Part shown: one piece after another, positions 38,230 through 45,873 of the stretch | Layout of the letters: each line of letters begins with the position of its first letter | Numbering within the stretch: position 1 is the first letter of the stretch | From: Listeria welshimeri serovar 6b str. SLCC5334 | GTDB taxonomy: Bacteria > Bacillota > Bacilli > Lactobacillales > Listeriaceae | Length of the DNA: 64,000 nucleotides | Direction: 5' to 3' | NCBI RefSeq assembly: GCF_000060285.1 | Contig: NC_008555.1 | Location: 1,798,001 to 1,862,000, forward strand | Notes under the pieces: model-generated | Told to the model about the DNA's origin: nothing | Databases searched by the model: none | The model's input: only the letters and a program-made list of their open reading frames with translations | Position numbers and translations under genes: made by a program

Positions 38230-38459
38230 GGTGAGCCACCTCCACTTAATTTTGTTACAACAAGATAGAAAATAGCTGTTCAAATCTGCGGCCTGCTAAC
38301 TCGTTCGTTCAGAGGCCATAAAAAAACGGGCTGCTTTTCAGCAATCCCGCACATTCAAAATCGCGTAAGTTACGCGACGAAAGTTTGAATTTTTTGCCTG
38401 AAAACGTTCGTGTTAACGAGGCGAGAAGCGGGTTGCTTCTTCTTTCTTGTTTAATAACC
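38230..38459 (-). promoter_or_regulatory. L20-type leader of infC-rpmI-rplT
   Basis: About 230 nt of untranslated RNA between the promoter and the infC AUU codon. It contains several stems and a rho-independent terminator (38320-38351, stem of GCGGG/CCCGT and TGCT/AGCA with GAAA loop, seven T). The layout is that of the Bacillales L20 leader, where L20 binding promotes early termination. The fold of the anti-terminator was not computed. Confidence 0.75.
38320..38351 (-). terminator. Attenuator terminator in the infC leader
   Basis: GC-rich hairpin with a GAAA tetraloop followed by seven T on the minus strand, about 90 nt before infC. It lies inside the leader, so it must be bypassed for expression. 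Confidence 0.85.
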
Positions 38460-38465
38460 TTACTT

Positions 38466-38494
38466 ACTATATCATATGGGGTTTTTAGTGTCAA
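38466..38494 (-). promoter_or_regulatory. Promoter of infC-rpmI-rplT
   Basis: TTGACA (38489-38494) and TATAGT (38466-38471) on the minus strand with 17-bp spacing. Confidence 0.85.
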
Positions 38495-38581
38495 GGTGAA
38501 TAGCAAATAAAATAGTTAGAAAGTATAATTGAACTCGCTGGCATAGACTTCCGCATTCTCAGCAATTTCCGTTTCTATGCT

Positions 38582-39445
38582 TTATAAAAACTGTTCTTTA
38601 TTATCTGCCACATATTTCGCAAAAGAAATAGGCTCTCTATTTAATATTTCCTCTACAACATGTGCCACTTTTTTTGCATTACCAAGCTGAGTAATAAAAT
38701 AAAGCATTACCATTACATTAACAAAATTCTTTGGTATACTTCTTCGCAACATCACTTTTCTAAATTTCCATAGTGAAGGTTTACTATAAGAAATGGGAAC
38801 GCCTAATACTTCACTCATTATTTCAGCTGCTTGGTAATAAGAAATAGCTTTAGCTCCAGTAATTTCTATTTTTCGCCCTATATATTTTTCTTCGGATAAA
38901 CAAACTGCCGCAACCGCTCCAATATCTCTTGTATCAATAAAACTAGTGAGTGCCTTTCCTGCCGGAACAAATAAATCATGATAATCTCTAATATCTTCCA
39001 GATGGGTTGTATTTAAATTTTGCATAAAAAAACTAGGTCTTATGAATGTATATGGCAGGTTTAAAGCTTCTATTTTTTTCTCTATTTTATTATGAGGAGT
39101 CATTGGATTTTTCTCCACGCCTATTAAAGAAACAAATACTACTTGCTTTATTTGAAGAAGCTTCACTTTTTCCAAAAATGGAAACATATCTTCTTTAGGG
39201 TTGGATAACTCAGGAGGGCGCACAAAAAATAGGCGATCTATCCCTTTCAAACAAGTTTCATAAGTTGAAGCATCTAAAAAATCAAATGCTTTCACTTCTA
39301 ATTGATCAAAATGCGCTAATTTTTTCTTGGCGTTTTCTACATTATGCGCACCAACAACAAGATTAACATTCTTTTTTTTGGTAAGTGCTTCTATTAATGG
39401 ATAACCTATATTTCCTGTGCCACCAATTATTAATATTGTTTCCAT
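38582..39445 (-). CDS. NmrA-like NAD(P)-binding protein
   Basis: A 287-residue atypical short-chain dehydrogenase with a Rossmann start ILIIGGTGNIGYPL (Gly at 8, 9, 11 and 14) and the NmrA/YtfG style of sequence (SLIGVEKNP, YTFIRPSFFMQNL). Proteins of this group are NAD(P)H sensors or quinone reductases; the usual Tyr-Lys dyad is not clear, so activity is uncertain. It overlaps the MarR gene by one base (TGATG), which implies coupling. It sits in the infC-rplS interval, where L. monocytogenes carries inlC in my memory. Confidence 0.8.
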   Translation of the reverse strand: METILIIGGTGNIGYPLIEALTKKKNVNLVVGAHNVENAKKKLAHFDQLEVKAFDFLDASTYETCLKGIDRLFFVRPPELSNPKEDMFPFLEKVKLLQIKQVVFVSLIGVEKNPMTPHNKIEKKIEALNLPYTFIRPSFFMQNLNTTHLEDIRDYHDLFVPAGKALTSFIDTRDIGAVAAVCLSEEKYIGRKIEITGAKAISYYQAAEIMSEVLGVPISYSKPSLWKFRKVMLRRSIPKNFVNVMVMLYFITQLGNAKKVAHVVEEILNREPISFAKYVADNKEQFL

Positions 39446-39867
39446 CAGAATTCCTCCTTATTTAATTTCATCAGTATGTTTTGTAAATTGGTAATTTCAT
39501 GCTTGGTTAAAGGTTTTAAAAAAAACTTTACGATCTCGTCACTTAATTGCTGACATGCCTGAACAATATGCTTGCCATCGCTTGTCAACTGCAAATAGTA
39601 TGAACGGTTATCCTCTATATTTCGCTCTTTTATTATATAACCTTTCTTTTCCAAACGTTTCACTATTCCAGATATAGTAGGTTTATCCATGTCTAAATTT
39701 TTCCCTATTTCTACTGAGGTACTTGTTTTTCCCCAACTATTATTTAATTCAACTTGGTTCATCACTGTCCATTGCTGAATCGTAATATTTTTCATCATCA
39801 ATGCCTCATTTAGCTCATACTTCAATTTTTTGGAACAATTCATAAATAAATAGCCGATATTATCCAT
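39445..39867 (-). CDS. MarR-family transcriptional regulator
   Basis: 140 residues from the ATG at 39867, with a winged helix-turn-helix at about 50-100 (SVEIGKNLDMDKPTISGIVK, then RLEKKGYIIKERN and a DNRSYYLQLT wing). The chosen start has GAGG 8 nt upstream; GTG 39876 and ATG 39873 are too close to it. A perfect 38-bp palindrome (39874-39911) overlaps promoter and ribosome site, so autoregulation is very likely. It controls at least itself and the NmrA-like gene. The ligand is unknown. Confidence 0.88.
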   Translation of the reverse strand: MDNIGYLFMNCSKKLKYELNEALMMKNITIQQWTVMNQVELNNSWGKTSTSVEIGKNLDMDKPTISGIVKRLEKKGYIIKERNIEDNRSYYLQLTSDGKHIVQACQQLSDEIVKFFLKPLTKHEITNLQNILMKLNKEEF

Positions 39868-39873
39868 TTTCAT

Positions 39874-39911
39874 CACCTCTATATAGTTAGTATACTAACT
39901 ATATAGAGGTG
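39874..39911. promoter_or_regulatory. Perfect 38-bp palindrome, probable MarR operator
   Basis: Each 19-bp half is the exact reverse complement of the other; the left half reads CACCTCTATATAGTTAGTA. It covers the spacer and -10 of the MarR promoter and reaches into the Shine-Dalgarno. MarR proteins bind such dyads as dimers, and this one is long enough for two dimers. Confidence 0.85.
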
Positions 39912-39920
39912 AATTGTCAA
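39892..39920 (-). promoter_or_regulatory. Promoter of the MarR-NmrA operon
   Basis: TTGACA (39915-39920) and TAGTAT (39892-39897) on the minus strand, 17-bp spacing. The -10 lies at the centre of the 38-bp palindrome, so a bound repressor would block polymerase. Confidence 0.75.
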
Positions 39921-39994
39921 TTAATGTAAAGTTTAAAGTAATATTATTATGAAATCGAACTTATTTATTTTCTATACAGCTTTCAAACAAACAA

Positions 39995-40020
39995 AAAACC
40001 CTTGATTTCTCAAGGGTTTT
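39995..40020 (-). terminator. Terminator of rplS
   Basis: AAAACCCTTGA pairs with its complement around a 4-nt loop and is followed by T-rich sequence on the minus strand, 14 bp past the rplS stop. Confidence 0.85.
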
Positions 40021-40033
40021 AGCCGTTAAATGA

Positions 40034-40378
40034 TTAACGAATTTCTTTAATACGAGCCGCTTTACCACGTAGGTTACGTAGGTAGTAAAGTTTTGCACGG
40101 CGTACTTTACCACGACGGATAACTTCTAATTTTGCGATACGTGGAGTATGTACTGGGAAAGTACGTTCCACACCAACACTGTTAGAAATTTTACGAACAG
40201 TGAAAGTTTCGCTGATTCCAGCTCCGCGACGTTTGATTACAACGCCTTCGAATAATTGGATACGTTCGCGAGTACCTTCGACTACTTTCGCATGTACACG
40301 TACAGTATCACCCGGACGGAAACTTGGAACATCTGGGTTTAGTTGACCTTTTGTGATTTCATCAATCAGTTTGTTCAT
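40034..40378 (-). CDS. rplS: Ribosomal protein L19
   Basis: 114 residues from ATG 40378 ([13 protein letters not shown]), with the SH3-like core [15 protein letters not shown] and the basic tail [13 protein letters not shown]. It lies at the subunit interface. The longer open frame upstream is leader sequence. Unlike B. subtilis, where rplS ends the rpsP-trmD operon, here it has its own promoter, leader and terminator. Confidence 0.97.
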   Translation of the reverse strand: MNKLIDEITKGQLNPDVPSFRPGDTVRVHAKVVEGTRERIQLFEGVVIKRRGAGISETFTVRKISNSVGVERTFPVHTPRIAKLEVIRRGKVRRAKLYYLRNLRGKAARIKEIR

Positions 40379-40380
40379 GT

Positions 40381-40462
40381 TTTTCTCTCCTTCCAACAAA
40401 CATTCATTCATATTAATAATGAAGCGGAATATCGTTATCAGACTGGTCTCTCCAGTCACCTT
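40381..40462 (-). promoter_or_regulatory. rplS leader, candidate L19 element
   Basis: A short leader starting with a perfect 6-bp hairpin (GACTGG-AGAGA-CCAGTC on the minus strand, 40441-40457) followed by weaker stems before the ribosome site. Firmicutes carry a small L19 leader RNA in this place; I infer the match from position and hairpin only. Confidence 0.45.
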
Positions 40463-40466
40463 ATTT

Positions 40467-40495
40467 AGGTTACCATAAACTAGTTTCGCTGTAAA
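40467..40495 (-). promoter_or_regulatory. Promoter of rplS
   Basis: TTTACA (40490-40495) and TAACCT (40467-40472) on the minus strand, spacing 17 bp, directly before the leader hairpin. Confidence 0.55.
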
Positions 40496-40548
40496 GTTTT
40501 TTTCTTACTTTTTCTTTGATAAAAACCGGGCCAGGGTATCTATCACGC

Positions 40549-40590
40549 AAAAAGACTAGAAAACCAGCTATTGGTTTTCTAGTCTTTTTT
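40549..40590 (-). terminator. Terminator of the 129-aa gene / trmD unit
   Basis: A long perfect stem (AAAAAGACTAGAAAACCA with its complement, AGCT-type loop) overlaps the stop codon at 40590 and is followed by T on the minus strand. It cuts rplS off from the upstream genes. Confidence 0.88.
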
Positions 40591-40979
40591 TAAAATCTCG
40601 TAATTTTAATGTTAACGGCTGTTCCATATGCGAGTTGGTAGACGAGGCCGTCGACGAATTGCTCGGTAAATGAACAATGAATCAATCCATTGCCACCTGC
40701 ATCTAAGGCTTTCTTTTGTAATTCTTGTAATAAATTTTCAAAGCCTATTGTTTCTAAGTATGCTTCTGGGTCGCTTTTAATTCTTGGGCGAACGCTTTTG
40801 GCGAAAACAACTGTAAGAATATCGTGATTCACGTTAATTGGTCCTGTGGAGACTTGAACATCTTGCCATTTTTGTCCAATTCGTTTTTGGTCATTTTCTT
40901 CTTGCACATAAGCTTCTCGTTCTTTTTGACGTTCGGATTTTTTTGATTCTTTTTCATCTGGGGTTCCGAAAATTGCCAT
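40590..40979 (-). CDS. Hypothetical protein, 129 aa
   Basis: A cytoplasmic protein with a charged, Lys/Glu-rich N-terminus (about 1-35) and a compact C-terminal part with QKKALDAGGNGLIHCSF followed by YGTAVNIK. That C-terminal part looks somewhat like the YbjQ/UPF0145 type fold, where an Ala-Gly-Asn segment precedes a beta strand, but I cannot assign it. It lies 18 bp after trmD on the same strand and ends at a strong terminator, so it is the last gene of the rimM-trmD unit. Confidence 0.7.
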   Translation of the reverse strand: MAIFGTPDEKESKKSERQKEREAYVQEENDQKRIGQKWQDVQVSTGPINVNHDILTVVFAKSVRPRIKSDPEAYLETIGFENLLQELQKKALDAGGNGLIHCSFTEQFVDGLVYQLAYGTAVNIKITRF

Positions 40980-40997
40980 TTAAAATCACGTCCTTTT

Positions 40998-41735
40998 TTA
41001 TTTACTGTCGGACCATTCTTTGAGCCAAGTTTTTTGCTTGTCTGTTAAGGGATAGTTTTTGAGTAAATCTGGGCGGCGTTCGTAAGTTCTTTTAAGCGAT
41101 TCTTTGTCACGCCATTCTTCTATCCAAGCGTGATTTCCGCTGAGTAAAATATCTGGTACTTTCATTCCTCGAAAATCGGCTGGTCGAGTATAGTGCGGAT
41201 GTTCGAGTAATCCAGTCGAGAACGAATCCGTTACTGCCGAATCTTTATTACCAAGTACGCCAGGTAAAAGGCGGATAACGCTGTCCATCACAATCATTGC
41301 ACCAATTTCACCACCAGTTAAAATATAATCCCCGATGGAAACTTCATCTGTTACAAGATGTTCACGAATTCGTTCATCATAGCCTTCATAATGTCCACAA
41401 ATGAAGACCAAATGCTCTTCTTCAGCGAATTCTTCCGCCATTTTTTGGTCAAAGCGTTTGCCAGCTGGATCCATTAAAATGACTCTTGGCTTTGTTTCTG
41501 GTTGTTTCTCTTTGACAGCTTGAACAGCATCAAATATTGGTTGGGCTTTAAGCAACATGCCTGCCCCGCCACCATAAGGATAATCATCGACAATATGATG
41601 CTTTCCTTCTGCATATTCCCTGAAATCAGTCACTTCAACCTCGACACGCTCATTTTCGATGGCTTTTTTAATAATGGAATTACCAGTCACCCCCGAAAAC
41701 ATATCTGGGAAAATAGATAGAATGTCAATTTTCAT
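40998..41735 (-). CDS. trmD: tRNA (guanine-N1)-methyltransferase
   Basis: Methylates G37 of tRNAs that read CNN codons, preventing +1 frameshifts. The 245-residue SPOUT enzyme has the trefoil-knot SAM-binding motifs [14 protein letters not shown] and [11 protein letters not shown]. Its first base overlaps the rimM stop (TAATG), so translation is coupled. Normal length and motifs. Confidence 0.97.
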   Translation of the reverse strand: MKIDILSIFPDMFSGVTGNSIIKKAIENERVEVEVTDFREYAEGKHHIVDDYPYGGGAGMLLKAQPIFDAVQAVKEKQPETKPRVILMDPAGKRFDQKMAEEFAEEEHLVFICGHYEGYDERIREHLVTDEVSIGDYILTGGEIGAMIVMDSVIRLLPGVLGNKDSAVTDSFSTGLLEHPHYTRPADFRGMKVPDILLSGNHAWIEEWRDKESLKRTYERRPDLLKNYPLTDKQKTWLKEWSDSK

Positions 41736-42253
41736 TAATCTAGCAGCCCTTCCATGACTTCGATGGTGATTTTTTTGTCATTCGTGTTAATTTCTTTCAC
41801 AACGTCAGCAATATACGGAATGAGTTTTTCTTTTTTGTCTGCGCCTTTTACAACCCATACATCATTAGCACCTGGTGTCAGAATTTCTATAATTTCGCCA
41901 AGTTCTTCCCCATCTGTCGTCACAACTGTACAACCAATAATTTCATGGAAGTAAAATTCATTTTCTTCCAAATCCGTCTGTTGCGTTTCTTTGATTTTAA
42001 GTACGCCTTCTTTCATCCGCTCTACTTGATGAATTCCAGTGAGTCCTTCAAACATAAGCAAATCAAAGTTTTTATGTTTACGGTGTGAGCGAATGATTAG
42101 TTTTTCTGGCTTTTTACTATTTTTTTCAAATAAGTATACAGTATTTCCTACTTGGAACCGTTCTTCAGGAAAATCCGTTGTCGCGATAACACGAATTTCT
42201 CCAATTAAACCATGGGTATTGACAATTTTTCCTACATTATACATTTTTTCCAT
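41735..42253 (-). CDS. rimM: Ribosome maturation factor RimM
   Basis: Assists 30S head assembly by binding S19. 172 residues with N-terminal RimM domain ([18 protein letters not shown]) and C-terminal PRC-barrel ([17 protein letters not shown]). ATG at 42253 has GAGG 6 nt upstream; an internal Met at position 4 is an alternative. It lies 9 bp after ylqD and overlaps trmD. Confidence 0.95.
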   Translation of the reverse strand: MEKMYNVGKIVNTHGLIGEIRVIATTDFPEERFQVGNTVYLFEKNSKKPEKLIIRSHRKHKNFDLLMFEGLTGIHQVERMKEGVLKIKETQQTDLEENEFYFHEIIGCTVVTTDGEELGEIIEILTPGANDVWVVKGADKKEKLIPYIADVVKEINTNDKKITIEVMEGLLD

Positions 42254-42262
42254 AAGTCACCT

Positions 42263-42649
42263 CTAGCGTATTTCTACAATGATTCCATCTTTGACAACAA
42301 TGGTTTTATCAAAAATGGATTTATCCCACTTATCTCCTACTTGTACATCAATAATTGTTTCCATTTCACGTTCGCGAATTTCACTACCAAGTTCAAGTAC
42401 TTCTAATTGCTCCATTTGGAACTGGATTAGCTTCTTCTTTTCTCTACGTATTTCAAGTTCGTGGACAAAATAATCTGCTACTTGGTCTGGTTGAAATTTA
42501 CTTTTTCGTTCCATTTTCTTTTGTTCAAAATGCAGTTGATCGCATTCTTGTTCTATTTGTCGTTTTTGTTCAGTATAATACTCAATCAATTCTTGTTTAC
42601 TTGCTTCTGTCAGAATTTGTTTGACGACAACTTTTTGGATGATTTCCAC
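42263..42649 (-). CDS. ylqD: YlqD family protein
   Basis: A 128-residue cytoplasmic protein, mostly a charged coiled coil (about 18-85, rich in Glu/Lys/Gln) with short beta segments at both ends (EIIQKVVVKQILT; KTIVVKDGIIVEIR). The family is conserved between khpA and rimM in Bacillales, yet no function is known. Here a GATase-like gene separates it from khpA. Confidence 0.85.
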   Translation of the reverse strand: MEIIQKVVVKQILTEASKQELIEYYTEQKRQIEQECDQLHFEQKKMERKSKFQPDQVADYFVHELEIRREKKKLIQFQMEQLEVLELGSEIREREMETIIDVQVGDKWDKSIFDKTIVVKDGIIVEIR

Positions 42650-42676
42650 AGGACACCTCCACTTGCGATTATGTCC

Positions 42677-43411
42677 TTATTTTACCATAAATTTTTTGGA
42701 TTCATCTACTAATGCTTGGAATAATTGCTCACTTTCTGGATCTGTTTGGAACATTAATTCTGGATGCCACTGCACACCTAAGTACCAACTTGGTAAATTA
42801 TCGCCTTCCACTGCTTCAATCATTCCATCCGCTGTTCGTGCAGTTACTTTAAAACTAGGTGCTAATTTTTTGATAAATTGGTGGTGCAGCGAATTGACTA
42901 ATTTTTTATTTGGGTGATGCTTTGCAAGTTCGCTCGTAGGTTCAATATCAATTGTATGAGAGCCTAGTTGTTCATCGACGCGCTGCAAATGTTGTAGTGC
43001 CTTCGTTTCCACTTGACTTATATCTTGATAAAGTGATCCACCTAGGGCAACATTAACGAGTTGCATACCTCGACAAATCGCAAAAATGGGTTTTCCAGCA
43101 TCTAAGGCTGCCCGAACTAAGGCGATTTCATAACTATCACGCGGCGGAAAATATACACCAATTTCTTGGGATGGTTCTTCTAAATAAAATTGTGGTGTAA
43201 TGTCTTGCCCACCGGTTAAAAGCAAACCATCTACAAGAGAAATTGCTTGAACGGCAAGAGACGGGTCATCTATTGGTAAAGCGATAGGAAATCCGCCAAC
43301 TTTTTGAATAGCATCTACATATCGCTGTTGTGTATAGGTTACGCGGTGTCCGTAAAATACGTCCACTCCTTTTACTAATCTGTTTCCTGTAATTCCAATA
43401 ACTGGCTTCAT
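42677..43411 (-). CDS. Class I glutamine amidotransferase-like hydrolase (gamma-Glu-GABA hydrolase/PuuD type)
   Basis: 244 residues, a free-standing GATase fold with nucleophile Cys113 in FAICRGMQLVN and the His-Glu pair in GVQWHPE near residue 218. The PuuD/YvdE group cleaves gamma-glutamyl amides such as gamma-glutamyl-GABA. ATG 43411 has GGAGG 7 nt upstream. It stands between khpA and ylqD, inside a cluster otherwise devoted to translation, and is preceded by a terminator, so it belongs to a different transcript from rpsP-khpA. Confidence 0.85.
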   Translation of the reverse strand: MKPVIGITGNRLVKGVDVFYGHRVTYTQQRYVDAIQKVGGFPIALPIDDPSLAVQAISLVDGLLLTGGQDITPQFYLEEPSQEIGVYFPPRDSYEIALVRAALDAGKPIFAICRGMQLVNVALGGSLYQDISQVETKALQHLQRVDEQLGSHTIDIEPTSELAKHHPNKKLVNSLHHQFIKKLAPSFKVTARTADGMIEAVEGDNLPSWYLGVQWHPELMFQTDPESEQLFQALVDESKKFMVK

Positions 43412-43492
43412 CACAATTCCTCCATTTCTATTTTATTTTACAACATTTAATGAGGTAATTGCTTCTTTGATGATTCTTAAAAAAAGTTATAA

Positions 43493-43519
43493 AAAAACTC
43501 GCCAAATTGACGAGTTTTT
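43493..43519 (-). terminator. Terminator of rpsP-khpA
   Basis: AAAAACTCGTC pairs with GGCGAGTTTTT around AATTT and is followed by seven T on the minus strand; the stem begins at the khpA stop. Confidence 0.85.
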
Positions 43520-43520
43520 G

Positions 43521-43751
43521 TTATTCGATAATTTCAAGACGAATCTTCTTATCGTTTTTGGAGCCAACTGCATAGACAAGAGTACGAATCGCTTTCGCAA
43601 TACGACCTTGCTTACCAATCACGCGTCCCATGTCTTCTTTACTGACAGACAATTTGTAGGTTAACGATGTATCCGTTTCTTCTGGCGTGATAACAACGTC
43701 TTCCGGGTGGTCAACAAGGGGTTTCACGATTGAGAGAATGAGTTCTTCCAT
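43521..43751 (-). CDS. khpA: KH-domain RNA-binding protein KhpA
   Basis: A 76-residue single KH-fold protein with the GxxG loop in VIGKQGRIAKAIRTLV. KhpA pairs with KhpB/EloR in Firmicutes and affects cell elongation and sRNA or mRNA control. It lies 16 bp after rpsP, as in many Gram-positives. Confidence 0.93.
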   Translation of the reverse strand: MEELILSIVKPLVDHPEDVVITPEETDTSLTYKLSVSKEDMGRVIGKQGRIAKAIRTLVYAVGSKNDKKIRLEIIE

Positions 43752-43767
43752 TCGCGCCGAGACCTCC

Positions 43768-44040
43768 TTATTTACCTAATTTTTGGTTATGGAATTTTTC
43801 CATGATACCTTCGCGGCTAAGAAGATTGCGAACTGTATCAGATGGTTTCGCACCATTATGCATCCATTTCAAAGTTGCTTCTTCGTCGATTTTCACTTCA
43901 ACCGGATCTAGTAATGGATTATAAGTACCAATAGTTTCGATTGAACGGCCATCACGTGGGAAACGAGAATCAGCGACTACAATACGGTAGAAAGGTTTCT
44001 TTTTAGAACCAATACGTTTTAAACGAATTTTAACTGCCAT
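43768..44040 (-). CDS. rpsP: Ribosomal protein S16
   Basis: 90 residues starting [26 protein letters not shown], the S16 signature (shown here as [17 protein letters not shown]). Small-subunit assembly protein. First gene of a short rpsP-khpA transcript that ends in a terminator. A strong GGAGGTG site is upstream. Confidence 0.98.
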   Translation of the reverse strand: MAVKIRLKRIGSKKKPFYRIVVADSRFPRDGRSIETIGTYNPLLDPVEVKIDEEATLKWMHNGAKPSDTVRNLLSREGIMEKFHNQKLGK

Positions 44041-44142
44041 AGTTTAATTACACCTCCATAAAGTCTTACACAAGTATATATATTACCAGTAAAGGAATTG
44101 TTTGTAAAGTGTTTTTTCTTTACAGAGGATATTTTTTTCATT

Positions 44143-45801
44143 TTATTGGACGGTTTCAGTCTCCACCCTTATTTTCCCATGTTTTAGTAGCTGATAATAA
44201 CGCACATATCCGGAAATATTATGCTCCACATCATCAATTCTCACACGGAAAGATTGATGACGAATGAAGAAACTTCCTTCTATTCTAGCTGGATTTTTAT
44301 AATACATCGCAAGCTCTGGATAAAAATAACCATTTAATTGATAATGTGCACGTTTAGTGATGGTTTTTTCAAGTTCTTCTATGGAATAATCAAGAAGCAA
44401 ATGTTGAAGTCCCTCTTTTTCCATACGGAGAGTCATTTCTTTTGTAGCTACCGTAAGCTCTAAAAATGTGGGAAAAGTCGTTTCTCGTGCATAAATAAAT
44501 GGTAGATTATCAAAAGCATTTTGAAGTCCAAATTCATAATAAGCTTCATCTGGAATATATTTCGTTATTTCATTAGCACAATAACTTAACCAATGATCAT
44601 GATTTTGCCAGTAGTTATCACGAATAAAATGATTAAAGGATTTTGCGGCTGCATCTAACCATCTTGAATCACGATCAATTTCATATAAGCGAAGTAATCC
44701 AAATACAGCTTCTCCGTCATAATAAACAATCCGGAAGATATCTTTTACCTCTAAGGTTGGATACTCTAACACATGCGTGAACTTTCCATCTTTATCTTGT
44801 AAAGAAAGAATGGCATTGGCTATTTTTCGGCAAAGAGGTAGATAGGTTTTATTTCCTGTAATTTTCATATATTTTGTGAAAGCAAGTAAAGTCGCCGCTG
44901 CTCCACCTAGTTTGACTTCACGGAGTTCAGGTTCAATTAAGAAAGCTAAATCTTCTTTTTCATAAATGAAATTTTTTTGCAAGTAAGCTAACGCATTCGC
45001 TGCGGCTTCTAAAATAAATTCATCCTCTGTTAGTTCATATGCTTCTAACATCGAATAGGTTGTACTAGCGTGGCGCAAACTATTATAATGCTTGATTTTC
45101 TTATCAAAGCAAGCAAACCAGCCATAGTTGAATTCTCCCGTTGCATTTACTTGATTTGCTAGATATCTTCCAGCATTTCCGACTAATTCAGCTACTATTT
45201 CAGGTTTCAATAGTGTTGTTTTTCTACGTCCATGATTCCATTCAGTTGTTTCTAACTCATGAATTTTTTTCCCATCAAAAAACCAACCTAGTGTATCAAA
45301 CGTTACAATGTTTGAGTCTGTAGTTAAATTTAACTGCGCTTGGTTTTTATTAGATTGCATTAAGTATCTATTCATATTTTCAATGTTGATAGCTAGTCCC
45401 TCATCTGCTGGCAAAAGGATAGCATTCGCATTAATTTCCTGTTCCATTAAAGCCATTTTAAAATTTTCGTTTAAAGCAATACCCCGTCGATAATAATTTT
45501 TCTTTGTTTTTAAAGCTTTTCTATTCCATTCTCCCAAATTTTCTAATTGGTAGTTCACTGCAATATCCATTTTAAAGGAAATGGCTTCGTCGGTTTGATT
45601 TTTCAATGCACTTTTTTTCATTTCATTAATTAAATTTGCTAAACAAAGATAACTAAAATTAATTACTGTAGCTCGTTTATTTTTATAGCCAATTGTTAAA
45701 AAGCCATGCCATTTCCCGTTGTATGTAGCATGTTCTTCTGCTTCTGTCATTTGATCAATAATTTTATTTTCAAGTTCATCTAATATACCTCTCCAAGGCA
45801 T
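44143..45801 (-). CDS. Unknown 552-aa cytoplasmic protein with alpha-toroid-like C-terminal region
   Basis: I do not recognise the family. No signal peptide or membrane helix is seen. From about residue 200 to 450, repeated helix pairs with aromatic/Gly patterns (ATGEFNYGWFACFDKK, RHASTTYSMLEAYEL, YYDGEAVFGLLRLYE, AAKSFNHFI) look like an (alpha/alpha)6 barrel as in six-hairpin glycosidases and epimerases. The N-terminal 200 residues are mixed alpha/beta, and the C-terminal 100 hold WNH-type aromatics. The start is ATG 45801 with AGGAG 8 nt before; GTG 45810 is possible. It follows the Asp-Ala surface protein by about 70 bp, with a 13-bp hairpin between. Confidence 0.75.
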   Translation of the reverse strand: MPWRGILDELENKIIDQMTEAEEHATYNGKWHGFLTIGYKNKRATVINFSYLCLANLINEMKKSALKNQTDEAISFKMDIAVNYQLENLGEWNRKALKTKKNYYRRGIALNENFKMALMEQEINANAILLPADEGLAINIENMNRYLMQSNKNQAQLNLTTDSNIVTFDTLGWFFDGKKIHELETTEWNHGRRKTTLLKPEIVAELVGNAGRYLANQVNATGEFNYGWFACFDKKIKHYNSLRHASTTYSMLEAYELTEDEFILEAAANALAYLQKNFIYEKEDLAFLIEPELREVKLGGAAATLLAFTKYMKITGNKTYLPLCRKIANAILSLQDKDGKFTHVLEYPTLEVKDIFRIVYYDGEAVFGLLRLYEIDRDSRWLDAAAKSFNHFIRDNYWQNHDHWLSYCANEITKYIPDEAYYEFGLQNAFDNLPFIYARETTFPTFLELTVATKEMTLRMEKEGLQHLLLDYSIEELEKTITKRAHYQLNGYFYPELAMYYKNPARIEGSFFIRHQSFRVRIDDVEHNISGYVRYYQLLKHGKIRVETETVQ

Positions 45802-45823
45802 ATGTACCACTCCTTTTATAATA

Positions 45824-45856
45824 TCCCTGCCGCTAATAGGTACTTAGCGACAGGGA
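45824..45856 (-). other. Stem-loop between the LPXTG gene and the 552-aa gene
   Basis: TCCCTG-T-CGCTAA pairs with TTAGCG-G-CAGGGA (13 bp including one T-G) around GTACCTA. Only TATTAT follows, so it is a weak terminator at best. It lies right before the ribosome site of the downstream gene and may reduce or stabilise its message. Confidence 0.6.
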
Positions 45857-45873
45857 CGCAATATTTTGTGGCT

